This document shows, piece after piece, positions 1 to 8,022 of a stretch of DNA of 10,929 nucleotides. The notes under the pieces are model-generated. The model saw only the letters and a list, made by a program, of their open reading frames with translations, made no database searches and was not told where the DNA came from. The stretch spans positions 1 through 10,929 of the forward strand of contig JANQOH010000168.1 of the NCBI GenBank assembly GCA_028289725.1, read 5' to 3'. A program made the translations under genes and the position numbers. The number at the start of each line of letters is the position of its first letter. The stretch's first letter is position 1. The DNA comes from Alphaproteobacteria bacterium. GTDB taxonomy: Bacteria; Pseudomonadota; Alphaproteobacteria; UBA7887.

Positions 1-1612
1 CTTCATTCCGCGGTTCATGGCGTATTTGTCGCTGTTCATCTTCGCCATGCTGATGCTGGTGACCGCCGACAACTTCGTGCAGCTGTTCTTCGGGTGGGAA
101 GGCGTCGGCCTCTCAAGTTATCTACTGATCGGTTTCTGGTATACGCGTCCGGCGGCGAACGCGGCGGCGATCAAGGCGTTTCTGGTCAACCGCGTCGGCG
201 ATTTTGGCTTCGGGCTCGGTATTCTGGCGATCTACTTGGTGTTCGACTCGGTCGATTACGCCGATGTTTTCGCAGGCGTCGCTGCGATCGATGGCACGAC
301 GCTCAACTTCCTCGGTCTCGAGGTCGATACCATCACGCTGATATGTCTGTTGCTGTTCATCGGTGCCATGGGCAAGTCGGCGCAGCTCGGTTTGCATACG
401 TGGTTGCCGGACGCGATGGAAGGCCCGACTCCAGTTTCCGCCCTGATCCATGCGGCCACGATGGTGACCGCCGGCGTGTTCATGGTCGCGCGCTGTTCGC
501 CGCTTTTCGAATATTCCGAGTCCGCGTTGATGGTGGTGACAATCGTCGGGGCCTCGACCGCATTCTTTGCGGCGACCGTTGGTCTTGTTCAGAACGACAT
601 TAAGCGGGTGATCGCCTATTCGACCTGTAGCCAGCTCGGCTACATGTTCTTCGCGTGCGGCGTGTCGGCCTATTCGGCCGGCATCTTCCATCTGATGACC
701 CACGCTTTCTTCAAGGCGCTGTTGTTCCTGGGCGCCGGATCGGTCATCCACGCCATGTCCGACGAACAAGACATGCGCAAGATGGGCGGCATCTACAAGC
801 TGATCCCCGGCACGTACATTCTCATGTGGATCGGCTCACTGGCGCTGGCGGGTGTGCCGCCATTCGCTGGGTTTTTCTCGAAAGACATGATACTCGAATC
901 CGCCTACGCGGCGCATAGCGGGGTCGGCAACTATGCCTATTGGCTTGGCGCTGCCGCTGCCGCGATGACAGCATTCTATTCGTGGCGCTTGTTGTTCATG
1001 ACCTTCCACGGCAAACCGCGGGCGGACGAGAAGGTCATGGCGCACGTGCATGAATCGCCCCTGGTGATGATGCTGCCTTTGGTGGTATTGGCGATCGGTG
1101 CGGTCGCCGCTGGCTATGTCGGCTATGCGAGTATTGGGCTGGTCGACGCCGCCGGTTCCTATTGGGGGGACGCAATCGTCATGTTGCCGGGGCACGATGC
1201 GCTCGCAAATGCGCACCACGTGCCGGCTTGGGTCAAATATCTGCCGTTGGTGCTCGCGATCGGCGGCATTGCCGTCGCCTACGTGCTGTATATTCGGTCG
1301 CCCGAGCTTCCGGGACGCATGGCAAACGCTGCCCGCGGCGTCTATCTGTTCCTGCTCAACAAGTGGTACTTCGACGAAATGTATGACCGCATCTTCGTCG
1401 AGCCGGCGAAACGCCTTGGCACGGGCCTTTGGAAATCGGGCGATGGTAGTCTGATTGACGGTGTCGGGCCCGACGGCATCGCGGCCGCTGTGGTCGATAT
1501 GGCGCGCCGGGCGAGCAAGCTCCAAAGCGGCTATGTGTATCACTACGCCTTCGCGATGTTGGTGGGCGTGGCGATCCTGGTCACCTGGTACATGGTCGGG
1601 GCGGGGGGCTGA
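1..1612 (+). CDS. nuoL: NADH-quinone oxidoreductase subunit L (5' end missing)
   Basis: Antiporter-like inner-membrane subunit of respiratory complex I, which couples NADH:quinone electron transfer to proton pumping and carries the long lateral helix. The frame is open from base 2, so the gene starts before the window; about 110 N-terminal residues seem to be missing compared with full-length NuoL. Family motifs are intact. GWEGVGL (Glu codon at 98-100) matches the conserved helix-5 glutamate. GKSAQLGLHTWLPDA (Lys codon at 374-376) matches the pumping lysine. HAFFKALLFLGAG and GFFSKD hold the further channel lysines and the lysine/aspartate pair. The C-terminal part has the typical KWYFDEMYD segment and a last membrane helix before the TGA at 1610. 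NuoM starts 4 bases downstream. Identity is certain; the true start lies outside the window. Confidence 0.98.
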   Translation, partial: FIPRFMAYLSLFIFAMLMLVTADNFVQLFFGWEGVGLSSYLLIGFWYTRPAANAAAIKAFLVNRVGDFGFGLGILAIYLVFDSVDYADVFAGVAAIDGTTLNFLGLEVDTITLICLLLFIGAMGKSAQLGLHTWLPDAMEGPTPVSALIHAATMVTAGVFMVARCSPLFEYSESALMVVTIVGASTAFFAATVGLVQNDIKRVIAYSTCSQLGYMFFACGVSAYSAGIFHLMTHAFFKALLFLGAGSVIHAMSDEQDMRKMGGIYKLIPGTYILMWIGSLALAGVPPFAGFFSKDMILESAYAAHSGVGNYAYWLGAAAAAMTAFYSWRLLFMTFHGKPRADEKVMAHVHESPLVMMLPLVVLAIGAVAAGYVGYASIGLVDAAGSYWGDAIVMLPGHDALANAHHVPAWVKYLPLVLAIGGIAVAYVLYIRSPELPGRMANAARGVYLFLLNKWYFDEMYDRIFVEPAKRLGTGLWKSGDGSLIDGVGPDGIAAAVVDMARRASKLQSGYVYHYAFAMLVGVAILVTWYMVGAGG

Positions 1613-1616
1613 GGCA

Positions 1617-3122
1617 TTGAACACCCTGCCAATCCTTAGCCTGATCATTTTCCTGCCGCTGGTCGGCGCGGCGATGGTTCTCACCATTCGCGGCGAGGCC
1701 GAAATCGTCGCGCGCAACGCGCGGGCGGTCGCGCTTTGGACATCGCTTGCGACGTTCATTTTGTCGCTCGCGCTTTGGGCGTGGTTCGATCCCGCCAACC
1801 CGGATTTCCAATTCGTCCGCACGATTGAGTGGATTCCGGGGCTCGGTATCAGTTATTCGGTTGGCGTCGACGGCATCTCTGTGCTGTTTGTGGTGTTGTC
1901 GGCCTTTCTGACGCCGATCTGCGTGCTCGCCAGCTGGCAAGCCATTACCGAACGCGTCAAGGAATACATGATCGCCTTCCTGGTCATGGAGACCATGATG
2001 ATCGGCGTGTTCTGCGCGCTCGACATGGTGCTGTTCTACATATTCTTCGAAGGCATCCTGATCCCGATGTTCATCATTATCGGGATTTGGGGCGGGCCGC
2101 GGCGGGTCTATGCCGCGTTCAAGTTCTTTCTTTATACGCTTGCCGGGTCGGTGCTGTTTCTGATCGCCATTCTCACCATGGCCTATGTCGGCGGCACGAC
2201 CGACATTCCGACCTTAATGGACACGGCGTTCGATCCGTCGCTGCAATATTGGCTGTGGTTGGCGCTCTTTGCCTCCTTCGCAGTCAAAGTGCCGATGTGG
2301 CCGTTCCACACGTGGCTGCCGGACGCGCATGTCGAGGCGCCCACGGCGGGTTCGGTGATCCTGGCGGGCATCCTATTGAAGCTCGGCGGCTACGGCTTCT
2401 TGCGGTTCTCTTTACCGATGTTACCGGACGCCAGCTTGTTCTTCACACCGTTCATCTACACGCTGAGCGTGGTGGCGGTGATTTACACGTCGCTGGTCGC
2501 TTTGATGCAGCAGGACATGAAGAAGCTGATTGCCTACTCCTCGGTGGCGCATATGGGCTTCGTCACCATCGGCGTGTTCACCATGACGACCCAAGGCATT
2601 GAAGGCGGCATTATGGTGATGCTCAGCCATGGCATCGTTTCCGCCGCTTTGTTCCTGTGCGTCGGCGTCGTCTACGATCGGGTCCATAGCCGCGAGATCG
2701 AAACCTACGGCGGTTTGGTCCACCGCATGCCGATCTACGCCGCGGTGTTCATGCTCTTCACCATGGCCTCGATCGGATTGCCGGGGACCAGCGGCTTCGT
2801 CGGTGAAATTTTGGTGTTGTTCGGGGCGTTCCAGGCCAACACCTCGGTCGCGGCTTTGGCGGCCTTGGGCATTATCCTGGGCGCCGCCTACATGCTGTGG
2901 CTCTATCGCCGTGTCATCTTTGGTGAGCTGACCAAGGAAAATCTGAAGACCATCCTCGATCTCGATCGGCGTGAGATCGCGGTGTTTGCGCCGCTGGTTG
3001 CGGTCGTGCTCTGGATGGGCATTTACCCGAACAGTTTTCTGGACGTGATGCACGCCTCGGTCGACAAGTTGATGCTGCAAGCGCAGCCGACCGTCGTGCA
3101 ACAAGCAGACGCGGCGCAGTAG
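1617..3122 (+). CDS. nuoM: NADH-quinone oxidoreductase subunit M
   Basis: Second antiporter-like membrane subunit of complex I (ND4 family), 501 residues and many hydrophobic helices. From a start at 1617, the conserved helix glutamate is E145 in FFEGILIPMF, the pumping lysine is K224 in AVKVPMWPFHTWLPDAH, and the next channel lysine is K255 in LLKLGGYG. The start is taken as TTG at 1617, because the protein then opens with a typical NuoM N-terminus (NTLPILSLIIFLPLVGA) just after the nuoL stop. A GAGG lies only two bases upstream, and a run of six G lies slightly further away. The frame stays open back to an ATG at 1455, but that segment overlaps nuoL and reads as non-membrane sequence, so it is rejected. 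The gene sits inside the nuo operon, 10 bases before nuoN. Confidence 0.96.
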   Translation: MNTLPILSLIIFLPLVGAAMVLTIRGEAEIVARNARAVALWTSLATFILSLALWAWFDPANPDFQFVRTIEWIPGLGISYSVGVDGISVLFVVLSAFLTPICVLASWQAITERVKEYMIAFLVMETMMIGVFCALDMVLFYIFFEGILIPMFIIIGIWGGPRRVYAAFKFFLYTLAGSVLFLIAILTMAYVGGTTDIPTLMDTAFDPSLQYWLWLALFASFAVKVPMWPFHTWLPDAHVEAPTAGSVILAGILLKLGGYGFLRFSLPMLPDASLFFTPFIYTLSVVAVIYTSLVALMQQDMKKLIAYSSVAHMGFVTIGVFTMTTQGIEGGIMVMLSHGIVSAALFLCVGVVYDRVHSREIETYGGLVHRMPIYAAVFMLFTMASIGLPGTSGFVGEILVLFGAFQANTSVAALAALGIILGAAYMLWLYRRVIFGELTKENLKTILDLDRREIAVFAPLVAVVLWMGIYPNSFLDVMHASVDKLMLQAQPTVVQQADAAQ

Positions 3123-3132
3123 GGCTCAGCTT

Positions 3133-4572
3133 ATGACCACTTTCCCGGATCTCGCGCCCGCATTGCCAGAACTTATTCTGCTTGCGACCGCGATATTCCT
3201 GTTGATGGTTGGCGTGTTCCGCCGGACCGACGACGACGGACCGGCGACGTCTTTGGCGCTCGTCGGTATGACATTGGCGTTGATTGCCGTCGTGTTTGCG
3301 CCGAGTGAAGTTGGCACCACGTTTGACGGGCTTTTCGTGTCGGACGCGTACACGCGGTTCATGAAAGGCCTCGTGTTGCTCGGGGCGCTGATCACGCTGA
3401 TCATGGCGCGCAGCTATCGCGTCCGCGAGCGCATGAACCAGTTCGAATATCCGGGCCTCATCACGTTTGCTACGCTTGGCATGCTGATGATGGTGTCGGC
3501 CAACGATCTTATGGCGCTCTATGTCGGGATCGAGCTGCACAGCCTGCCGCTCTATGTGATTGCGGCCTTCAAACGGGACACGCGGCGATCGACCGAAGCG
3601 GGATTGAAGTATTTCATCCTGGGTGCCTTGTCGTCTGGCATGCTGCTCTACGGCTGTTCGCTGGTTTATGGTTTCGCCGGCAGCACGAGCTTCGACACCT
3701 TGGCGATGACACTCGGCCACGGCGACGCATCCATCGGCGTTGTCGTTGGGCTTGTCTTCGTGGCGGCCGGCCTGGCGTTCAAGATTTCGGCCGTGCCGTT
3801 CCACATGTGGACCCCGGACGTTTATGAAGGTGCGCCCACCGCCATAACTGCTTTCTTCGCGGCGGCGCCTAAGGTTGCGGCCATCGCTCTGTTCATGCGC
3901 GTCCTTGTCGATCCGTTTGGCGGCATGGTCGGCGAATGGCGGCAAATCGTCGTATTCATCGCTATCGCTTCCATGCTGCTCGGCGCGTTCGCGGCGATCT
4001 ATCAGACCAATATCAAACGGCTGATGGCCTACAGTTCGATCGGCAATATCGGCTACGCGCTGGTGGGACTTGCGGCCGGCACGGAGCAGGGCGCGCAGAG
4101 TGTCATCGTTTATATGGCGATCTACTTGGTCATGACGATCGGTACCTTCGGTTGCATCATGGCTATGCGCGCCAAGGGCCAGATGCTGGAAAATATCAGC
4201 GACCTGGCTGGTCTTGGTCGCACGCAGCCTATGGTGGCGGCGGCGCTCGGCATCCTGATGTTCTCCATGGCTGGGATTCCGCCGTTGGCGGGATTCTTTG
4301 GCAAATTGTACGTGTTCCTCGCCGCGATCGAGGCGGGGCTTTATGCGCTAGCTGTGATCGGCGTGCTGACCAGCGTTGTCGGAGCGTTCTATTACCTGCG
4401 TATCGTGAAACTGATGTATTTCGACGAGGCCGCCGAACCCTTTGATCGGCCGATCGAAAGCGAAGTTTCGATGGTGATCGCCGGTACCAGTTTGGTAATT
4501 TTGCTTTTCTTCGTCTATCCAGGGCCCTTGCTCACCGGCGCCGCGCAAGCGGCGGCGGCCCTCTTTCCGTGA
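3133..4572 (+). CDS. nuoN: NADH-quinone oxidoreductase subunit N
   Basis: Third antiporter-like subunit of complex I (ND2 family), 479 residues, the usual length. Key residues are E134 in the YVGIELHSLPLYV helix, K217 in LAFKISAVPFHMWTPDVYEGAP and K247 in AAAPKVAA; these match the conserved glutamate and the two channel lysines of NuoN. The segment NIKRLMAYSSIGNIGYALVG is the usual family loop and helix. ATG at 3133 is preceded by AGGG at 3121-3124, a reasonable ribosome binding site. The gene closes the nuo part of the operon. Its TGA overlaps the GTG start of birA in the string GTGA, which suggests translational coupling to the next gene. Confidence 0.97.
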   Translation: MTTFPDLAPALPELILLATAIFLLMVGVFRRTDDDGPATSLALVGMTLALIAVVFAPSEVGTTFDGLFVSDAYTRFMKGLVLLGALITLIMARSYRVRERMNQFEYPGLITFATLGMLMMVSANDLMALYVGIELHSLPLYVIAAFKRDTRRSTEAGLKYFILGALSSGMLLYGCSLVYGFAGSTSFDTLAMTLGHGDASIGVVVGLVFVAAGLAFKISAVPFHMWTPDVYEGAPTAITAFFAAAPKVAAIALFMRVLVDPFGGMVGEWRQIVVFIAIASMLLGAFAAIYQTNIKRLMAYSSIGNIGYALVGLAAGTEQGAQSVIVYMAIYLVMTIGTFGCIMAMRAKGQMLENISDLAGLGRTQPMVAAALGILMFSMAGIPPLAGFFGKLYVFLAAIEAGLYALAVIGVLTSVVGAFYYLRIVKLMYFDEAAEPFDRPIESEVSMVIAGTSLVILLFFVYPGPLLTGAAQAAAALFP

Positions 4573-5327
4573 CCTTGCCGGTTCGTCTGCCGCCTCCGTA
4601 CACGCTCCTTCCATTCGACGAAATCGACAGCACCAACGCGGAAGCGCGCCGGCTAGCCGAAGGCGGTGCGCCGGAAGGCACGCTGGTTTGGGCCCGACGT
4701 CAAAGTGCTGGCCGGGGGAGACGGGGCAGGGCGTGGCAGTCGCCGCTCGGAAATCTCTACATGTCGCTCCTGCTGCGGCCCGATCAGCCACTCGAACAGG
4801 CCGCTCAGCTGTCGTTCGTCGCGGCGATCGCGCTCTGTGATGCCTTGTCGGGTCTTGTGCCGCCAATGGTCGAGATTCGCGTCAAATGGCCAAACGACAT
4901 ATTGATACATGGTCGCAAATGCGCGGGTCTTCTGCTTGAGTCATCGGCAGGTTCGGGCGGTAAGCTTGATTGGCTGGTGATTGGCGTCGGGGTTAACCTG
5001 GTCGGGCATCCCGAAGATTTGCCGTATCCAGCAACAGACCTCGCGTTCGAAGGAGCGACAGACATTGAGCCGGAATTGGTGATGGCGGCGTTCGCACGAC
5101 ATTTTTTGCGCTGGAGTGATAGCTGGTTGGAGCGTGGTTTTGAGCCTATACGCGTCGCCTGGTTGGACCGGGCGCATGGGCTTGGTGAGCGGCTCGAGGT
5201 CCGGCTGGACAAGGAGACGTTCGGTGGCCGATTTGAAGGGTTGGCCGAAGACGGGGCTCTCATTGTTGGCCTGGATGATGGCGGCCGCCGTCATGTGGCG
5301 GCCGGCGACGTGTTTCCGCTGGGCTGA
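4569..5327 (+). CDS. birA: Biotin--[acetyl-CoA-carboxylase] ligase (no DNA-binding domain)
   Basis: Biotin-protein ligase, 252 residues: it makes biotinyl-5'-AMP from biotin and ATP, then transfers biotin to the lysine of carboxyl carrier domains such as that of acetyl-CoA carboxylase. Visible motifs are DEIDSTN near the N-terminus (residues 17-23), the adenylate-binding loop GRGRRGRAW (48-56), KWPNDI with the catalytic lysine K106, and GVGVNL. The C-terminal SH3-like domain follows, with ERLEVRLD and a GRFEGLAEDGALIV segment. The N-terminal helix-turn-helix of the E. coli repressor-type BirA is absent, so this is a ligase only and should not regulate biotin genes. GTG at 4569 overlaps the nuoN stop by 4 bases; no strong ribosome binding site is seen, in line with coupled translation. 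Placement after nuoN is common in Alphaproteobacteria. Confidence 0.95.
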   Translation: MTLPVRLPPPYTLLPFDEIDSTNAEARRLAEGGAPEGTLVWARRQSAGRGRRGRAWQSPLGNLYMSLLLRPDQPLEQAAQLSFVAAIALCDALSGLVPPMVEIRVKWPNDILIHGRKCAGLLLESSAGSGGKLDWLVIGVGVNLVGHPEDLPYPATDLAFEGATDIEPELVMAAFARHFLRWSDSWLERGFEPIRVAWLDRAHGLGERLEVRLDKETFGGRFEGLAEDGALIVGLDDGGRRHVAAGDVFPLG

Positions 5328-6103
5328 TGGCGCGATCCCTCCTACTCGCCGTGGACATTGGAAACACCAATGTCGTGTTTGGTCTGTTCGAAGGCGAGAC
5401 ATTGGTGGATCAGTGGCGCAGCGCCACCGTGTTGAATCGGACCGCCGACGAATATGCGGTTTGGCTGACCCAACTCCTGGCGCTTGATGGGATTCAGCCG
5501 GGCGACATCAGCGCCGCGATCATCGCCAATGTGGTGCCGCAGGCGCTCTATGAAATTGACACGCTTTGCCGACGCTACTTCAACTGCCAGCCGCGTGTTG
5601 TCGGTCGAGATCTCGATCTCGGGCTCAAGATCAATATCGAACGTCCTGGCGAGGTCGGCGCCGATCGCTTGGTCGATGCGGTTGCCGCGCACAAGCGGTA
5701 TCCCGGTTGGCTGATCGTGATCGACTTCGGCACCGCGACCACGCTCGATGTGGTCAGTGCCGATGGCAATTATGAGGGCGGTGTCATTGCACCAGGCGTC
5801 AACCTTTCGCTGGAAGCGCTCGACCGCGCGGCGGCGAAACTGCCGCGCGTCTCGATTGAAAAACCGCAAAAAGTAATCGGCACCGGTACGGTCTCCGCCA
5901 TGCAGTCCGGCGTGTATTGGGGCTACGTCGGTTTGATCGAAGGGCTTGTCGCCCGCATCAAAACCGAAGTGGCGCAGCCCATAACCTGCGTCGCGACCGG
6001 TGGCTTGGCTGCGCTGTTTCACGATGCGACAGAGGCAATCGATATTGTCGACCCAGATCTGACGCTGCACGGGCTGTGTCGCATTCATCAATTGAACCAA
6101 TGA
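5327..6103 (+). CDS. coaX: Type III pantothenate kinase
   Basis: Phosphorylates pantothenate to 4'-phosphopantothenate with ATP, the first step of coenzyme A synthesis. The 258-residue protein shows the ASKHA kinase signatures of the CoaX type: DIGNTN at residues 10-15 (phosphate-1 loop), GADR at 111-114 with the likely catalytic aspartate D113, DFGTATTLD at 133-141 (phosphate-2), and GGVIAPGVN at 151-159. GTGTVSAMQSG and CVATGGLAALF follow, as in the family. CoaX enzymes resist feedback by CoA, unlike the CoaA type, and need a monovalent cation. Its ATG shares one base with the birA TGA (TGATG), and its own TGA overlaps the ATG of rnj, so it is translated between two coupled neighbours. Confidence 0.96.
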   Translation: MARSLLLAVDIGNTNVVFGLFEGETLVDQWRSATVLNRTADEYAVWLTQLLALDGIQPGDISAAIIANVVPQALYEIDTLCRRYFNCQPRVVGRDLDLGLKINIERPGEVGADRLVDAVAAHKRYPGWLIVIDFGTATTLDVVSADGNYEGGVIAPGVNLSLEALDRAAAKLPRVSIEKPQKVIGTGTVSAMQSGVYWGYVGLIEGLVARIKTEVAQPITCVATGGLAALFHDATEAIDIVDPDLTLHGLCRIHQLNQ

Positions 6104-7764
6104 CCGAATTGCACGACAGCCAAACCGACGACGAGCTGGTTTTCGTTCCGCTGGGCGGCACCGGCGAAATCGGCATGAACCTCAACTTGTACGGCCTTGA
6201 CGGCAAGTGGATCATGCTCGACCTCGGCGTCACGTTCGGCGAGGACGGTTTGCCCGGCGTCGACGTTGTGATGCCCGACCCGACGTTCATCGAGGATCGG
6301 CACTCGGACCTCTTGGCGATCGTGCTCACGCACGGGCATGAAGATCATTTGGGCGCTGTCCAATATTTGTGGCCGCGGTTTCGGTGTCCGGTCTATGCCT
6401 CGCCCTTCGCTGCCGCCTTGCTGCGGCGCAAACTGGCCGAGGTCGGACTTGAAGACGAAGTGGAACTGCACGAGGTGCCGATCGGGGGCCGGTTTGAACT
6501 CGGCCCGTTCGATCTCGAGTTCGTGACAGTCACCCATTCAATCCTGGAGCCCAACGCGGTGGCGGTGCGAACGCGCTACGGCACGGTGCTGCACACCGGT
6601 GACTTCAAGATTGAAACCGCGCCGCCAGTGGGCGACGCCACCGATGTCGACAAATTAAAAGCGCTAGGAGATGCCGGCGTTCTCGCCATGGTCTGCGACT
6701 CGACGAACGTGTTGCAGAAGGGCAATTCGGGACAAGAAGCCGACTTATGTGACAGTTTGGATGCGTTGGTCGCGGACCGGACCGGGCGCGTTTTGGTCAC
6801 CACTTTCGCGTCCAACGCCACACGCGTTAACACCGTGGCGCGGATCGCGGCGCGACATGGCCGGCATCTGGCATTGGTCGGACGGAGTTTGTGGCGCATT
6901 GTGGAGGCGGCGCGCGAGGCGGGCTACCTACGCGACTTGCCGCCGCTCTTGTCGGACGCGGACATCGGTTATTTGCCGCGCGACAAGGTGCTGATCCTGG
7001 CCACCGGCAGTCAAGGCGAACCGCGCGCCGCATTGGCCAAGATCGCGGCCGAGGACCATCCAAATGTCACGCTCGAGGCCGGCGACGTCGTGGTGTTCTC
7101 ATCCAAGATCATTCCCGGCAACGGCAAGCCGATCTATCGCATGATCAACCGCTTGATGAAACGCGGCATTGAAGTTGTCACCGAGCGGGATGCATTTGTT
7201 CACGTATCTGGCCACCCGGCGCGCGACGAGCTCGCGCAGTATTACGACTGGGTCCGGCCAAGCACAGTGATCCCGGTTCACGGCGAAGCGCGACATTTGC
7301 GCGAGCATGTCTCATTCTCGCGCTCCTGCGGGGTCCCGCATGCGGTGCTGGCGGAGAATGGCGATGTTATTCGGCTTGCGCCGGGACCTATCGAAATTGT
7401 CGATTCCGTGCCGACGGGACGGCTCGCGCTAGACGGCAATATGCTGCTGCCGATCGATAGCGATGTGCTGCGTGAGCGGCGCCGTCTGATGCGCGAGGGC
7501 GTCCTTTTCGTCACTCTTGTGATGGACGAAAGTGGCGACTTGTTGGCCGACCCGAAATGGCGCGCCCAAGGCGTCTTGATCGACGGCGAGATACCGGAAG
7601 GCGGATTGGCCGAAATGGTTCGCGGTAACCTCAAAGCACTATCAGCCAGCAAGCGTCGCGATGACGAAGTGGTGCGCGAGACCGCGCGGCTCGCGGTGCG
7701 CCGCGAACTCCGGCGGGTCTATGACAAGCGTCCGACGGTGACGGTGGAATTGGTGCGAATTTGA
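6100..7764 (+). CDS. rnj: Ribonuclease J
   Basis: Metallo-beta-lactamase/beta-CASP ribonuclease, 554 residues, with 5'-to-3' exonuclease and endonuclease activity known for the family. It is expected to act in the cytoplasm on mRNA decay and rRNA maturation. The zinc ligands are intact: HGHEDH (H78, H80, D82, H83), H146 in VTHSI, D168 in HTGDFK, and H394 in IPVHGE. The beta-CASP region shows ATGSQGEP (301-308) and HVSGHPARDEL (368-378), which bind the RNA 5' end and phosphates. The C-terminal domain after about residue 450 is present at normal length. ATG at 6100 overlaps the coaX stop (ATGA) and gives the expected N-terminus just before VFVPLGGTGEIG. The frame extends upstream to 5917, but that part lies over coaX and is not homologous to RNase J. 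There is no clear ribosome binding site, consistent with coupling. Confidence 0.96.
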   Translation: MTELHDSQTDDELVFVPLGGTGEIGMNLNLYGLDGKWIMLDLGVTFGEDGLPGVDVVMPDPTFIEDRHSDLLAIVLTHGHEDHLGAVQYLWPRFRCPVYASPFAAALLRRKLAEVGLEDEVELHEVPIGGRFELGPFDLEFVTVTHSILEPNAVAVRTRYGTVLHTGDFKIETAPPVGDATDVDKLKALGDAGVLAMVCDSTNVLQKGNSGQEADLCDSLDALVADRTGRVLVTTFASNATRVNTVARIAARHGRHLALVGRSLWRIVEAAREAGYLRDLPPLLSDADIGYLPRDKVLILATGSQGEPRAALAKIAAEDHPNVTLEAGDVVVFSSKIIPGNGKPIYRMINRLMKRGIEVVTERDAFVHVSGHPARDELAQYYDWVRPSTVIPVHGEARHLREHVSFSRSCGVPHAVLAENGDVIRLAPGPIEIVDSVPTGRLALDGNMLLPIDSDVLRERRRLMREGVLFVTLVMDESGDLLADPKWRAQGVLIDGEIPEGGLAEMVRGNLKALSASKRRDDEVVRETARLAVRRELRRVYDKRPTVTVELVRI

Positions 7765-7931
7765 CCCCGTCTTTCAATCGCGATCATTCGCTTTCCCTGC
7801 CCGGATTGTGCTGTGAGCTCAAGAGCGTAAGCGTTCGTGCCTTCACGATCGCGGGCTTTCTCTGGCTGACGGCCTGTTGCGCCGGCGCGTCGGACCGGGG
7901 CCTAGCATGTGGGCTCAATATTCCACTTTGA
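7761..7931 (+). CDS. Possible small lipoprotein-like ORF (uncertain)
   Basis: A 56-codon open frame starts with TTG at 7761 and overlaps the rnj stop in the string TTGA, the same kind of junction as nuoN/birA and coaX/rnj. Its stop at 7929-7931 lies 10 bases before the terminator stem. The frame encodes a positively charged stretch (K21, R26), then the hydrophobic segment FTIAGFLWLTAC. This resembles a lipoprotein signal with lipobox L-T-A-C and C39 as the acylated residue. An alternative TTG at 7806 would give a signal peptide of more typical length. Against it: a rare start codon, no ribosome binding site, only 17 residues after the lipobox, and only a mild third-position GC preference. It could simply be the rnj 3' untranslated region. 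I do not recognise a family. Confidence 0.22.
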   Translation: MTPSFNRDHSLSLPGLCCELKSVSVRAFTIAGFLWLTACCAGASDRGLACGLNIPL

Positions 7932-7940
7932 CCGCGTATG

Positions 7941-7977
7941 CCGCCGAGATTGCTTGCTAATCTTCGGCGGTTTGTCT
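7941..7977 (+). terminator. Intrinsic terminator after rnj
   Basis: The left arm CCGCCGAGATT (7941-7951) pairs with AATCTTCGGCGG (7959-7970) around the 7-base loop GCTTGCT. This makes 11 base pairs with one bulged T, and a short T-rich tract (TTTGTCT) follows. It would end the nuo-birA-coaX-rnj transcript and separate it from the mce operon 50 bases further on. The T tract is short, so termination may be incomplete. Confidence 0.7.
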
Positions 7978-7982
7978 AGGCG

Positions 7983-7996
7983 TCGTTTTCAAACGA
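7983..7996. repeat. Short palindrome in the mce leader
   Basis: TCGTTT and AAACGA form perfect 6-base arms around a 2-base centre (TC), ending 26 bases before the mce start codon. It may be a binding site for a dimeric regulator or a chance repeat. No clear -35/-10 pair was found around it. Confidence 0.3.
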
Positions 7997-8022
7997 ATAG
8001 CTGTGCGTGAAAGGCTCGAGAA

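Noticed and set aside
836..1822. 328-codon minus-strand frame opposite nuoL/nuoM
   Set aside because: Antisense shadow of GC-biased codons across two clear membrane-subunit genes; the translation is low-complexity and resembles nothing.
2914..3945. 343-codon minus-strand frame opposite nuoM/nuoN
   Set aside because: Antisense shadow, Arg/His/Glu-rich, spanning a gene junction; no family features.
5917..6099. N-terminal extension of RNase J
   Set aside because: The extension lies over coaX in another frame and is not RNase J-like; ATG at 6100 gives normal family length.
7779..7853. Inverted repeat CGCGATC/GATCGCG after rnj
   Set aside because: The arms are 61 bases apart and palindromic in part themselves (CGATCG-like), so chance pairing is likely.
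7907..7960. 17-codon ATG frame running into the rnj terminator
   Set aside because: Its stop lies at the start of the right arm of the terminator stem, and no ribosome binding site is present; most likely chance.
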